Source of the DNA: Volvox africanus
Lineage: Eukaryota; Chlorophyta; Chlorophyceae; Chlamydomonadales; Volvocaceae
Assembly (NCBI GenBank): GCA_030268105.1
Contig: BSDZ01000114.1
Span: forward strand, 1,013,983-1,077,982
Length of the DNA stretch: 64,000 nt
Direction: 5' to 3'
Numbering within the stretch: position 1 is the stretch's first letter; each line of letters begins with the position of its first letter. Made by a program: the position numbers and the translations under genes. The notes under the pieces were generated by a model. That model had not been told where the DNA came from. It saw nothing but the letters and a program-made list of their open reading frames with translations, and made no database searches. Positions 18,701 to 31,777 of the stretch are shown here, in pieces.

Positions 18701-20273
18701 AGAACCTCGAGGTGGAGGAGGCGGCGGCAATAGCGTCTATGCCTGCCAGCGCTATTGCGGCAGCGGTAGCGCCTGCGGCCGAAGCAGAGTCAGATGAGGG
18801 ACATGCAGACGAGGACAACCCCCTGGATGGTCCCGCCCTGCTGGCGGAGAAGCAGGAGGCAATGACGGCAGCGGCGTCGACATTGCGGGCAGCAAGGTCG
18901 TCCGCGTTAGGGAAAGATGCTGCGCCAGCAGGGCATGCAGCTCCGTGTGAGAGGGCAGGGTCCGGGCGCAGACGGGTTCCGGGCCACGGAGTTGGACTGT
19001 CCTCAGACGCTGCTGCTCACCGTATCCCGCTATCCCGTGTGGGTATGCTTTACGATACCGAACGTGCACTGCCCTTGCACTCCATTTCGTTGCCTTCTTC
19101 TCACCGCACATCAGTACTTCAGCTGTACTGGAAAAACGTGCTATCTCCTTCCCTCCTCCTGCCCCTTCCCACCTGGCCGCCTCCTTTCCTTTATGCAGGC
19201 GCTCTTCTGCAGCTTCTTCTGCCCCCGCCGGGCTCCCCCTCCGCCATCGCCGGCCCACTACCCCATGCAGCGTCCTCTCCCGGCGACGAGGCTCAGGTGG
19301 GTGATGCCGCTGGCGATGGAGCTGCGGGTCCACCTGCGCCTGCAGCGGCGTTTGCGAGGGTGGTTGGGGCAGTTGACGTTGGTTCACCACCATTGGCCCC
19401 AACTGTCTCCCGCGAAAGCTGCTCTTCGGATGTTCATGGGCTGGTGAATTACACCGCGGATATTCGCAGCCACAGAAATGAGAGGAGCCCCTTAGCCGCG
19501 AATATGGGGCAGATGCGGCCCAGGGGGCAGCAACCGGGGGCGTGTGGAGGTGTCCGCCAAGCGCTGGGAGGATCCGAGTCGGCTCTGGAGGGGCTCAGTG
19601 GCGGGTGCCAGTTAGGGTGCGACGCCAGCACCGCCAAATATGTGGAGCTGACCAGCCGCCAGCTGATTCTCCTTCCACACGGCGAAGTTCCCCGGGCGCG
19701 GCAGCAGCAGCAGAACCCTGACCCCGATCTTGATGACCAAGACCAGGAGGAGCAGCAGCAGCAAGTCGCAGCTGTTGGGCCGCCTCTGGGTGTCCTGGAG
19801 GGAGCTACGTGTCTGTTGGGCTCCGCGGGGGCAGTTGCGGTGATGCTGGAGCTCGCTAAGGTCTTCAGTGGCGGCCCGGAATTGGGCTCGAAAGATGTGG
19901 CAGCGGCAGATCATTCGCCGCCGCGTGCCGCTTCGCGCACAAGTCTAAACTCCATTGACGCGGTGGCGGCGGCGGCGGCGGCGGCAGCAGGGACGGTCGG
20001 GGAGAGGTCCCCGCCAGGGCCTGACCCACGATATGATGCCGCTGAAGGGGACGGTGGGGATCGGGATCCGGATCTCATGCAGGTTGGATCACTGGGGAAA
20101 GAGAGGAGAGGGTGTTTGGCCGCCGCTGCCGCCACCACCACAGAGGCGCCGGGTACATGTTCGCTGCCCGCCACTGCCCCAGTGGTTCCGGCATCTCTTC
20201 GGGGACCGTGCCTCCGTCCGCTGCCCGGGTCGTGTGAAACCTCCCACCTTGATCTCTACCAGCGCTGCTTGAT

Positions 20274-20312
<39 letters not shown>

Positions 20313-23300
20313 ATCGACGTCACTGCCGCTGCCGCTGTCTTTCCCACCACAGCCAACTCCTGACAGCACGCGGTCGCTCCTCGAGCTTATCCGGCTGCAG
20401 ACGGAAGCACTACTACACGAGGGAGACCTCAACGACCCATCCCTTATCACGGCCGCGTACTCGGCCTTCTATATGCTCAACCTCCCGTTAGCGGCAATGG
20501 CCAACCAGCGGCGGCAGCACGCGGCCGGCATTGCTGGCATGGCCGGAACGTCGGCTGCTGCTGCTACTGGCGCTGGGGCCCTTGCCGGGGCCGGCACCAC
20601 TACTGCTGCTACTGCTGCTGCTACTGCCAATGCCGCGCCAGCGATACTGGGAACCAGCCGTCGAGCGCAGCCAGAAACTGATGGAGGTGATGGCATACGG
20701 CATAACAAGGACCGGGAAGCTGGGGAAGCTGGTCCGAGCAAGCTTCGAAAACAAAGTCGGGGCAGGCAGGGTGCTTCGAAACACAATGGGACGAGGCCCT
20801 CGGTGGGACTTTCCCAACAGCCGGCCCCCATGCATACGTCAGGTCCCAGGGCAGCACCCATCGCGTCGCAGCCCAGACCGTCGGCCGGGCTGAAATTGGC
20901 GGCCCGGGCCCTTCCCCCTGTACCAGCGGCACAGCCGTCCCAAGAAGTACAGACAGCGCCACTTCGACAACGCGGTGTCAGAAGGACTCAGGTCGCAGTC
21001 CCACCATTGGCACCGGGTAATGGTGTCAATCAGGCGGCTGCGGCTACTGCAGTGGCTGCGCCTCCAGCAGTGCAGCAGCGACTGAAACGGGCGCGGCGAC
21101 CAAGTGGAGCGCATGCGGGGCAGGGTTTGGTTGCTGCCGCTGAGGCGGCTGTGGGGTCCCGAGCGGTGCCCGCGCGTGCCAGATCTGCTCGGGTGGCGGC
21201 AGCCAGGGCCAGCCTCAAGATCATTACAGTCGCAGATGCTCATGTGAGGTCTATGGATAGTGATAACGACGAGATGAGGAGCAGTGGCGGCAGTGGCAGT
21301 AGCAGTAGCGGTGCTGACGACGCTGACCACGACGTCGATGCGGCTGATGATAGCGGTCCCGCGGATGCGCTGGAGGCGCCGTCGAAGCGCCCGAGACGAT
21401 CTACTGGGGGCAGGGTGGGGGGAGGTGGCAAGATCACGGCTGCGGGCGCGGCCGAGGGTAGGGTAAGGCGCGTGAGTGCTGCTGGTACCAATATCAACAC
21501 CGCTGCCGCCGCCGCGAAACCCCAGCAGAAGCTCCCTCCACCACCAAACCCGGAGCCGGTGCGGTCGGAAGAGCTGCTGCTGAGTCCCCAGCAGCGGCGA
21601 GAGCGGGTGGTGCTGCCTAGTGGCTCTTCATACCCACCATTCAAGGGTGGCAAGCTGTACCATTTGAACGGTGACGAGTTCCTAGGCGAGCCTCTGCACG
21701 TGGGCAAGCGACTGCCTCGCGGGTTGTCCTTGTACACTGCCGGTGCCCTGGCGGTGGCGCAGAGGCAGCCGCAGCGTCAGGGCCTGTTATCTGCCAGTCA
21801 ACGCTGCCACCACTGCGGAGGGCATTGCCTTTCGGCGGATTGCGAGTGGTGCGGGCGGAGGACGGTGTGCGAACGGTGAGGAGCGGGCCTGAAACAGGCG
21901 ATCGGCAAGGGGAGGATAGAGGAGGGGCTCCAGCGCATCAGTGTCTGCCTGTCTGTCTGCCTGCCTTAGTGTATTTACCTATGAGGTGCATATGCCGTTA
22001 CGTTTTTTAAAGTATGTATGTATCAATCTCTCCCTCTATATATATACTGGCGTATGTGTTTTTTAACGAACTGAGTTTTGGTAAAGTGAGGCAGGAAGGG
22101 GGGGGCCGGCAGGATGAAGTTGGGGAGCAGGAGGAAAGGGGGGAAGCTGGAGGGAGGGTGGAGACAGGAAGAAAATGGGGGCAGGAGGAAGGAGGGGGCA
22201 GGAGTAGGGGGGGGCATTCGCCTCTCCTCGTCTTCATCCCCACCCCACCCTTATTTGCCATTCGGTCGTTACTCTGCGTAAACTCTTTGCTTTTTGCCTG
22301 TCGTGTTAGTTGATCGGGCGGCCTCGTTGCACCTTCACAGCTCTCAACGTACCGACAACTTGCACTAAACGTTTTCTGCACCAATACGCGCCCGCGCAAC
22401 GATTCCTCTGAACCATGGGTCCCTTCTTGACCCTACCTCCTACCCTCTCTCAACGCATGCAGCTGCCACCGAGCCCACTTCCTGTCTTTTGCTTACATGG
22501 AGTTACTTCACAAATGCCCTCGCTGCCGGGGTTGCTGCAACTGCCGTCAATGCCATATCCGCAACCGCCAACTGGTCCCCAGAATGTCGGTGACGTGGGA
22601 GACGCGCCAGGTGCGCCGGGCCCACGCAGAGGGGTGGGGTGGGAAAGGGCGAATAGACGGGACCTGGTAGCTTAGAAGCCCACATATCATCCACCACCAC
22701 CCAGTGCTACGAACAACTGGTGTGGGTCTAGTACGCCCGAATGACAGCGCCTCGCCATGTCGAGAAGGTGGACAAGAGCAAATGTAACCGAGGCAGCGGC
22801 CCAGATCGTAAATAGAAAGCAGAAAAGAGAGGCAATAGAAGCCGTTTGAAAACAAACCATCGGTTTTGGCGATGGCGGCGAATCAATAGGGCCTATCTGG
22901 GGGTCTCGGAGCTGCTGTTTTGAGCTCTGTGCGGCTCGGGACCCCGGGGGGGCGGAGGGGCGACGTTCACGCTACCTGGGGAGACAGGGAAATGCCCCCA
23001 TCGCCGCCAGTCCGGGCTTCATCACTGTCTCCAGTTTACCCGTCAGCACACCCGGACATGTCTTCCCGGGGCGTTCTAAAACTCTGCACGTCGCAATGCA
23101 AACACATGTGCTGCATAATGATACACAAGTGCGTGTACATGTAAATGCACATCCATGGCTCCCAGGATATGGCGAGGCACGCGCTCAAGTTCATCACAGG
23201 GACAGGAAACGGAGCAGCGGGAGGCAGTTCTTCCGCAACCGCGACCACAGCTACCGGGGATGCCGGCAGTAATCACAGCAGCAGCAGCAGCAGCAGCAGC

Positions 23301-26300
23301 AGCGGGGGCCCGCTGGGCTGCTACCTCGCATCGGAACGTGTGGAGCGGCTGGCGGAAGGCTTCTGCCGCCTGGACGAGCAACGACAACGGCAACAGCAAC
23401 AGCAGAGGCGGCCGTTGGCGGCAGAGGATGATGAGAATGTAGAGTATGTCAACTTGATGAACCAGCGAACACTCTGTGACCTGTGCGCTACTTCCCTTCC
23501 TGCCATGCACAGGTGCGACACATTCAAATTTGTGCACTTGTTTGTGTCAAAAAAGTGTGTGCGTGCGTTGGGGGTATACCTATTGGGTGATCACATTCAG
23601 TGAGCGCTGTGGACCCCAGGCGGCTGCGTGTTTGGGTACGCGTGCGCCAATCTGATGTGATTGTGACCGCTACCGCGGCAGTGGATAGCACCACCTGGAA
23701 GCACATGAAGGCAGCTACCGTTGGTACGCCGTGCCCGCGCAGAGGCCTCAGGCATGGAACCCCCCTCCCCCCGTTACCTCTCCGGACCCAGATTGGGCTT
23801 TTGGCCATCCCGTCAGCTGCTGAGCTCCTGTTCCGACACTCACACGCATATATGATAGAAATACACACATAACTACTAAGTACTAGGTTAACTACTCTGT
23901 AAGACCGATAATCAAGTGTATATATGTATATATGTATATATGTATATATGTATATATGTATATATGTATACATATATAAGGTGTTACGCTGTGGGCGACT
24001 TGTCCTGAAATATCTGTCTGTGTATGTGTATGTGCATAACCCCTTCAGCACACGCACTTTGACATCCGCCCCCGCACGCCCCCGCCTCCGCCTCTTCCTC
24101 GTTCTCTTCTTCCTCGTCCACATAGGGCGTGTGCATCCTGTCGTAAGGAGTATTGTCTGTCGTGTTGCCGGGAGCTGCGCCAGCACTGCCACCAGCAGCA
24201 GCCGAAGCCGCCACGGGGGGCGAGCACGTCCAGGGGGCCCGCGGGGGGATGGGCGTGTACCCCGCTGCATTGCCCGGTCCCTGGATGTGGTCAGCCTACA
24301 CGGTTGCGGACATACCTTCCGGGCCCTATGCACCAAGTCCTAAAGAAGCTGGATCAGGTTGGGGGGGTTGGGATGGGGATTCGGAAAAGGCCTTGCCCCG
24401 GAAAGAGAAGGCATCATCACACAACCAGACTGCCAAGCCGAGTCTCAGGTCCCTTTCCAGTCGGTAAGTTTCGCCGCATCTTTTTGCACTTGTGCACTTC
24501 AGCGGGAGGAGCGGGGCAATGGACGACTGGAGGTTCACAGGTCCACGATAGGGGCTAGCTCAGCTCTCGGTTCGTCACCGCTGTCTGGGATTGATTCTTC
24601 TGTTGCACCTACCCGGCTGTTTGACTGTATGTGCGTCGGTCTGCCTCACCAGCTGGCCGCTGAGGACTGGGGCGACACAGCAGATGCCGGCGGGCCCCCG
24701 CTCAGTCCCTCCTTCTGGGACCCGGCCCTGGTGGTGGTTTCGGAGGCGGCCCTGCGCCCCGAGCAATTTGGTAGTGAGGCGGCAGCGAAGCGCGCGGCTG
24801 CAGCTGCGCAAGCCGTTATGGAGCAAGTACGGAAGTGTATGGCGCGACGCGACACGCCTCATGGGTTGGCGGCAGCCGGCGCGGAGGTCGATCAGGGAGA
24901 AAAAGGAGAGGAGATGGAGGAGGAGAGCGACCCGGTGGTTGCTGCGGGTGTGTTTTGTCGTACTCAGAAAGAGGTCTTGTACGAGGAGAAAGGGGTGAAT
25001 TTGAGGGGGTGCGGCGGAAAACGGGAGATGGGTTTGTGAAGGAGGTTGAAACGGGGTTAGGTCGCTGCCTGCTGACTTACCTTACGTCCGCCTCTTAGGA
25101 ACCGTATCCTGTGAGTGCGATCACACTCTATTTTGCCGTACGATTACTACGTAACTCCCTCTTACCCTCCACCCCTGCTCCCCACCACACACACAAACCC
25201 TCGCCCCGCCAGGTGTCCCCAGATACCGAGAGGGTCAGGAGCTGGCCCCCGGCCACGTGGTCGCATGGGGGAGGTACGTCCTGCCGCAGGAAGATGTACG
25301 GCTGGCATCCGTACGACGCGACGACGGGCCGAACAAGACCCCGCGGTGAGGTTTGAGGAGAGAGGGTTGGGGGAAAGGAGGAGCTCCGCCACTGCGTCCC
25401 GTGTCAAGTACGACAGCGAAACGTCTTTGGCAGCAATGAAGCGGGAATATCTCCCAGAGCCTTAGGTCCCCCCCGCCCCTTTCCTTTCCTCGTCAGGTAG
25501 TTAAGATTCACCGTTATTCTGTTTCTGGGGCGTATGGTTATATCGACATGCGTAATTGACATGCGTATTCGCGTTAACAAACTTGAAAGGAAGGCATGTT
25601 TTTTCACACTTTGTCCAAGTCCTTGTGTATGGCCGCCGTTTCTCCCCCACCCTGCTGCCCCATCTGCCTTCCTTTTCATCCCAACAGACACATTTTTACA
25701 CCCTCCTCTGCGGATATGCGGCCCAGCAGCCCGCGCTTCGTGTCGTACGCCCTGCTGTTCCAATCACGATGGCGTCTTCACGAACCCGTAGTCGTGAGGG
25801 CGTGTGCGGGGTCCCAACCCCAGATCTGGACACCCGAGGTGAGGTGGAAAATAGCCTGTACGGTGTGTACGGCGCAAGCGCCATGTTTACAGGAGCGGAA
25901 GTTTTGTAGGTTTTGTAGGCTGAGGCCTCCGAACGTCTCATCCTGCCCCTTTGCTGGCTTTGTGGATTCTTTGCGCAGAATTTGTTACTTTTCGCAATCT
26001 ACTGAGAACCGATGCACCCATGTTTTGTCCGATGGCGTAGACGTCAACGCCTCCTACCGCCTTTCCATTCACGAAAGGGCTGCAATCTTAACTTCGTACA
26101 TCAATGTGACCCTTGATTTACGTACAGCACTTCAGCCGTGCCGTACGCGAAGGCTTTGCTGCCGCCGTGTTAGACGGTGCGGGTGCGCGCTCCCGGGGGC
26201 CCGTGCTGGGCAAGGGCGGCGGCAAAGGGCCCAAAAGGGGGAGAGGGTGAGTCACCAGGGCCTGTGTGTTTGCTTTTCATTTTCTATGAAACCCGCTGTT

Positions 26301-29300
26301 GTTAGTTTTGTTGCTTACAACCCTCCCTGCACCTTCCCTATCCCAGATCCTACTTACACACACATACCCACACACACACAATGGCAAACTCTTTATCAAT
26401 CTTCGGCCTATGCGGCGGCCTATTTGAACGACGACAGGCAATCCTCAGCGGCTATCGGTGGTGGCGAAGATGGCGGCAACATTGCGCATTCCAAATCCAG
26501 ATCCGGATCCGGATCCGGTCGGAGCTACCCCCTGAATGTCATCGACTGTGCAGACAAATTCCGGATCGTGGAGTACATGGAGGAGGCCCAGTTCTTCGAA
26601 CTGTACGACATGGTATGAGGGGATGGGGTGGGGTGGGGTAGCGGGTATAGGGTTAAGGGGTTGGGAGCCGGAGGCCCCGGGGACGTCTGTGGAGGGTCAT
26701 GAAGGCTGCGTCTGTGTGGGTATGTTTTGATGTTCTCATTTGGCGTTCGCATGATGCCATTTGAGCAATACCGTCTTTCCGCACGGGTCCACTCACGATG
26801 CAGCCGTACGACAAGACGAAGCAGCCGCAAATGCTCAAGCTGAAGGATTACCCACCTGCGGCCAACTTCCACACCGTCCTGCCGCGGCATTTTAAGGTGC
26901 GGCAGTGAGCCATCCTATTTCATATTCCCGTACGACTTGTGCCCTCCGACCAATATGAACCGGGCTACCACGAAAGGATGTGTCGAAGTTTTGATACCCA
27001 ACCTTTCTGTGTTCCCAAACCCCCTTTGTTCCTGTCATACACATATCCTTCCGTTACGCCACCCTATACACGCTTAAACACCCAGCACTTCCCCCCCCTT
27101 TCCCCCACCCGTTTTTTGCCGTACACCTCCGTTTCTCACCCCCGAATGCACCCCTCTCTCCCCCGTTTCCTCCCTGGACTCCAGGACTTCGTGGAATCCC
27201 TGCCTCTCCCTTTTATGACACGACCGGACGAGGCACCCCTCAACCTGGCCACCTGGATGGCGCCGGGGGCAGTGCCAACGGATCTGGGGCCCAAAGCCTA
27301 CATCGCTTTCGGGACACCAGAGGTGAGATGAAGGGGGGGGGACGGGGCCGGGGGCCGGAGAGGGGGGCCCGAGGGTGGTATCATTTTGACGGGGCGGTGT
27401 GGTGTGTCTTTGCATGTGTGTGTGTGTGTTTTAACAAACATTGTGCCATTTCTTAATCGTTAATCGTCACCGTTACTGGAACCCTCTGAGCTTCTCATTT
27501 CCACTTTGAAGTCGGTCTGTAGTTTGCATGCGTGCGTGCGGTTGTGTTCGTTGTCGGTTGTGTAAGTCGCAGGGAATTGCGCAGCTGTCAGCTGACAGGT
27601 ACGTTGTACCGCCTCCTCCTCCTCCTCTTCCTGGGAAATATTAAGCGCTATTTTTCGTGAGAAGGTTCCTGTGTCCCATGGGTCCGTTGTTTTTCTCATT
27701 TCCCCACCACCCTCCGGGCCCCCCACATGCCTCAATGCAGGAGTGCGATGAGCTCCTGGAGCGCGACTCCGTAACCAAGCTGCACATCGACATGGCCGAT
27801 GCAGTCAACTGCCTCAACCACATACGGCGGAGGAAGCAGGAGGTGCAGGCGGCTCATGGACCGGCGGCCGGCGGCGGCGGCGGGGGCGGCGGAGGCGGAG
27901 GCGCTGGAGGCGGGGGTACCGGCAGTCCTGGCAGCTCAGCGGGGGGAGGCGGCCGCGACCTCAGCCCGACGGAATCGCCATACGTCAGTCCTGAGGCCCG
28001 GTGCGGTAACGAGCTCCCCGTGCTGCCCAAGTGAGTCGGCCTGGTCAGAGCTGGGGATGAAGGGGGTGGTGGCGGGGGTGGAAGTGGCAGGGGGCAGTGG
28101 TGGCGGGGGTGGGGCTGGGGGTGGGGCTCGTAATGGGGGGTTTAATAATTTGCGTTTCTCACTAGCATCAGCAATGGCGGGTCTCTTGGACAGAACGCAC
28201 CTGCCCCCCCCTCTTATGGGCTTGTCCCTCGTTGGTTGGTTGGTTGGTTGGTTGGCTGTTTCGCAGGTACGGTGGTGCCGGGGCTGTTTGGGATATCTGG
28301 GCGCCCGGCCACGACACTGAGGAGCTCCGGAGGTGAGAGCCCGATACACACACACACACGCACCGTGCCGAGGTCCAGCATTCACCTATTGCGGCACCAG
28401 GTCTGCTCGTTCTGTACGTTCACTCTTCGCTTCGCCATCAGAATCCCGCCGGACGCGTCTCGTACGTGGCAGGTACCTGACCGCCCATAAGTCGGAGTTT
28501 GTGCATTGCGGGGAGGTTATAACTCAGGCGAGTACGACAAGCGGCGAGGGGTTTGTGCCGTAGCAGGGCGGAAAAAGGGGCTGGTCCTTTGATGGCTGGA
28601 TTTGGATCTTCGTGTACGATTCGTTGTGTCACTCTGCGAAATGATGAGAGGTGGCAGAGGGGGGGGCTGGGTTGATGTGGGAAGGTCTGTGGCGGCGGTC
28701 AGGAAGCGGCGTGTGTGTCTGCGTGCGCTTTTGGTAGGGATCTTGTCGCTCTCTGCTGCTACTGCTCTATCGCCGCCGCCCTTGGCCATGCCTCCCCCTC
28801 GCTCCTCGCTGCTGCTGACGCCCAGGTGGAGGATCCGGTCTTCGACCAAACCTTCTTCCTGAACCAGAGGCACCGGGACCAGCTCTGGCAGCAACACCAG
28901 GTGGGGGCGGGGCTCTGGGGCTGGTCTTGCATATTGCATTTCAGAAGGCAATAGAGACGCGTACACACATAATGTCCACGTATACCTGGTGACCCTTGAC
29001 TGTGTTTAGGCCCCCCCTGCTATGACTCGAGAAATGAATTGTGACCCCATCTCATCTGCCGTGTACGGCATTACCGGCAGTTGTTGCTGTCATCGCTTAC
29101 ATGTATGGCACGTATTTACAGGACTGCATGTACGGGACACAACGGTGCATGCGTTGCTCCACGTCCCGCTGACCCCCAGGTGGCCTCCTGGCACTTCGAG
29201 CAGTACGAGCACGAAGCCGTGTTTATCCCGGCGGGTTGCCCGCATCAGGTTCGGAATCTCACCAGCTGCATCAAGGTGATGGGGGAGGACCCGCATACAA

Positions 29301-31728
29301 GGGAGAAAGGGGGGAAGAGGGGTGCGGGGGGGAAGGGGGAGAAGGGGTGGAAGGGGGAGAAAGGGTGGAAGGGGGGTGCGGGGTGGAAGGGGGAGAAGGG
29401 GTGGAAGGGGGAGAAGGGGGGAAGGGGGAGAAGGGGGGAAGGGGGAGAAGGGGGGAAAGGGGGAGAAGGGGGGAAAGGGGGAGAAGGGGGGAAAGGGGGA
29501 GAAAGGGGAGAAGGGGGGAAGGGGGAGAAGGGGGAGAAGGGGGGAAGGGGGAGAAGGGGTGGAAGGGGGAGAAAGGGGGGAAGGGGGGTGCGGGGTGGAA
29601 GGGGGAGAAGGGGTGGAAGGGGGAGAAGGGTGGAAGGGGGAGAAGGGGTGGAAGGGGGAGAAGGGGGGAAGGGGGAGAAGGGGGGAAGGGGGAGAAGGGG
29701 GGAAGGGGGAGAAGGGGGGAAGGGGGAGAAGGGGGGAAGGGGGAGAAGGGGGGAAGGGGGAGAAGGGGAGAAGGGGGGAAAGGGGGGAAAGGGGGAGAAG
29801 GGGGGAAAGGGGGAGAAAGGGGAGAAGGGGGGAAGGGGGAGAAGGGGTGGAAGGGGGAGAAAGGGGAGAAGGGGTGGAAGGGGGAGAAAGGGTGGAAGGG
29901 GGGTGCGGGGTGGAAGGGGGAGAAGGGGGGAAGGGGGAGAAGGGGGGAAGGGGGAGAAGGGGGGAAGGGGGAGAAGGGGGGAAGGGGGAGAAGGGGGGAA
30001 GGGGGAGAAGGGGGGAAAGGGGGAGAAGGGGGGAAGGGGGAGAAGGGGGGGAAGGGGGAGAAGGGGGGAAGAGGGGTGACGGGGGGAAGGGGGAGAAGGG
30101 GGAAAGGGGGAGAAGGGGGGAAGGGGGGTGATGAGGGATTCCGTAGCTCTGTCGGCGCCGGCTGACAGCGCATCCATTTGGGCATTCGTCCTCCCCTCTC
30201 TTCTCTCTTTCTCTTTCTCTCTCCCTCTCTCTCTCTCTGAGCGCGATCCCTTCACAGCACGCGGGGTATACCACGGACCTCTGAGCTCGCCTCTCCCTTT
30301 TGCGCGCGACTGAGGCTCGCCACCGCTCCTGCCCCACCCCCTTCCCGCAGACGGCTGTGGACTTCGTGTCTCCGGAGGCTGTGGGCGAGAGCCTCGCCAT
30401 TGCGGCCCGTCTGCGGCTGATGCCCCGGGACCCCTTCGCGGACGACTACCACCCCGCGAATGACGGCCACTGCGATAGGCTCCAGGTGGTTGCAAGGCAA
30501 ACCCCAGCTTAGCACCCTCCGACCCCAGCCAAAGTCCTCTCTCCGATCAATTAGCTCGACATGCCACGCCCGTGACACCCTCGGTGCCCCAGCGCCCCCG
30601 ACCCTTCCGTCTGTAACGGCACATCCAGCACTAGCACAGACATGAGGGCCCCCCCCAAACCTTTGGGTCCTCCGTCCTTTGGGTCCTCCATCCTTTGGGT
30701 CACTGTTCGCATCGGTTCAATTTACCTCCTTCCCTGTTATGTCAACCCCCCCTCCCCCAACCCCATCACCGCCATCACCGCTATCACCGCCATGAGGGGC
30801 AAAGGGGCTGCTGCTGCTGCGGTTCAAGCGATACGGTGCTGCTCTGTAGATGTGTAAATGGAAGGGGGGGAGGGGGTATGGCGCACTGAACCCGGCCACC
30901 TGCGGCCACGCGGGAGGAAAGGGGCCCCTCAGGGTTGGCCAATCTGGGGCTGCTGCGAAGTTGTGGGGTGGGGACGGGTGTGACGCCCGACTGCATGGCT
31001 GGTGGAATCACCGCTTTCGCACCCGCACCCGCACCCGCACCCGCACCCGCAGGGGAAGCGGTGTTCAAATCGGAATATGACCGGGGCCCCTCCTCTGCTT
31101 CCACTGCCGTACACAGGGCCTCCTTATCATGATGAGCGCTGCGGTGGAAAACTACCGGATCCTCCATCCGGGCAGCTATCGAGCCCTTCCACCGCAACCG
31201 CACAACATTTTTACAGTTGCAACCGACAACGGTGATAGTAACGGTAACTGCAACGGCCATGGTGTACCTCCGTTAGAGAACCAGGCGCCGCTCGCGCCCC
31301 TACCGGCCGGGGTGGAAGTGGCGGCCGCGACCCTAACCGGTCTCGGAGCCAGAGCAGGGGCAGGGGCTCACGTTAAGAAGCGGTCTCGAAATGAGGCGGG
31401 GCTGCAGTCCCAGGCGGTAGAGGAGCCTACCGCGGCGGTGCGGAAGCAAGGGGCCAGCAGCGGCGGCGGCGGCGGCGCTGACGGTGGCGCTGACGGTGGC
31501 GGTGGCGCTGACGGTGGCGCTGGCGCTGACGGTGGCGGTGGCGGTGGCGATGGCGCTTTGCAGAGCTCTCCGGATGGGCGCTGCAGGGAGGGAGGTCAGC
31601 GCCGCGGCGGGCGCTCGGGCAGCCAGGGACCGGACGTGGCCGTTCGACGGCGGTCTGTCTTCAGCAGGGAGGGTGAAGTTGCTGCCGGAGCAGGCGGGGG
31701 GAAGCAGCAGCAGTGGCAGCAGCAGTAG
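15777..31728 (+). CDS. KDM3/IBM1-type JmjC histone H3K9 demethylase with giant N-terminus
   Basis: Fe(II)/2-oxoglutarate histone lysine demethylase, nuclear; the KDM3/JMJ25/IBM1 family removes H3K9me1/2. Exons: 15777-21875, 22463-22610, 23166-23512, 24126-24463, 24503-24540 (these two uncertain), 24653-24947, 25213-25345, 25688-25838, 26128-26246, 26438-26612, 26804-26896, 27185-27322, 27741-28030, 28267-28332, 28473-28527, 28826-28900, 29180-29275, 30351-30485, 31117-31728. From the first in-frame ATG (15910) this gives about 3,089 aa; the frame is open further upstream, so an earlier exon is likely. Residues 1 to about 1,950 are low complexity. Zinc module 1 has RCHHCGGHC and [14 protein letters not shown]; module 2 has LCDLCATS and CLSCCREL. 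Jmj[19 protein letters not shown], metal ligands H and D in [12 protein letters not shown], distal H in [12 protein letters not shown], and [11 protein letters not shown]. The catalytic set is complete. A Gly-rich insert lies inside the JmjC domain. The last intron phases all agree. Confidence 0.88.
23917..23975. repeat. (TATATATG)n microsatellite in KDM3 intron 3
   Basis: Alternating TATATATG/TATACATA units within intron 23513-24125. Confidence 0.9.
29301..30129 (+). repeat. G-rich polypurine minisatellite in KDM3 intron 17
   Basis: About 830 bp of almost pure purine on the transcript strand, built from variants of GGGGGAGAAGGGGGGAA (about 12-17 bp) with occasional GGTGGAAG or GGGGTGCGGG interruptions. 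It fills most of the intron between the exon with the distal metal His (ends 29275) and the exon at 30351. A TCTC-rich patch (30200-30240) follows. The tract could form G-quadruplex or triplex DNA and gives long spurious open frames in several frames. Confidence 0.95.
31016..31051 (+). repeat. (CGCACC)n array in the last KDM3 intron
   Basis: Six tandem CGCACC units in the intron 30486-31116, about 65 bp before the last exon. Confidence 0.85.
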
Positions 31729-31744
31729 CAGCAGCAGCAACAGC

Positions 31745-31777
<33 letters not shown>

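Noticed and set aside
23516..24336. Minus-strand open frame of 270 codons overlapping KDM3 introns
   Set aside because: It is antisense to the verified zinc-module exon (24126-24463) and includes translations of the TATATATG repeat.
29081..30495. Long Gly/Lys/Glu and Pro/Ser/Leu open frames on both strands
   Set aside because: Translations of the polypurine tract inside a KDM3 intron; the flanking JmjC exons splice in phase across it.
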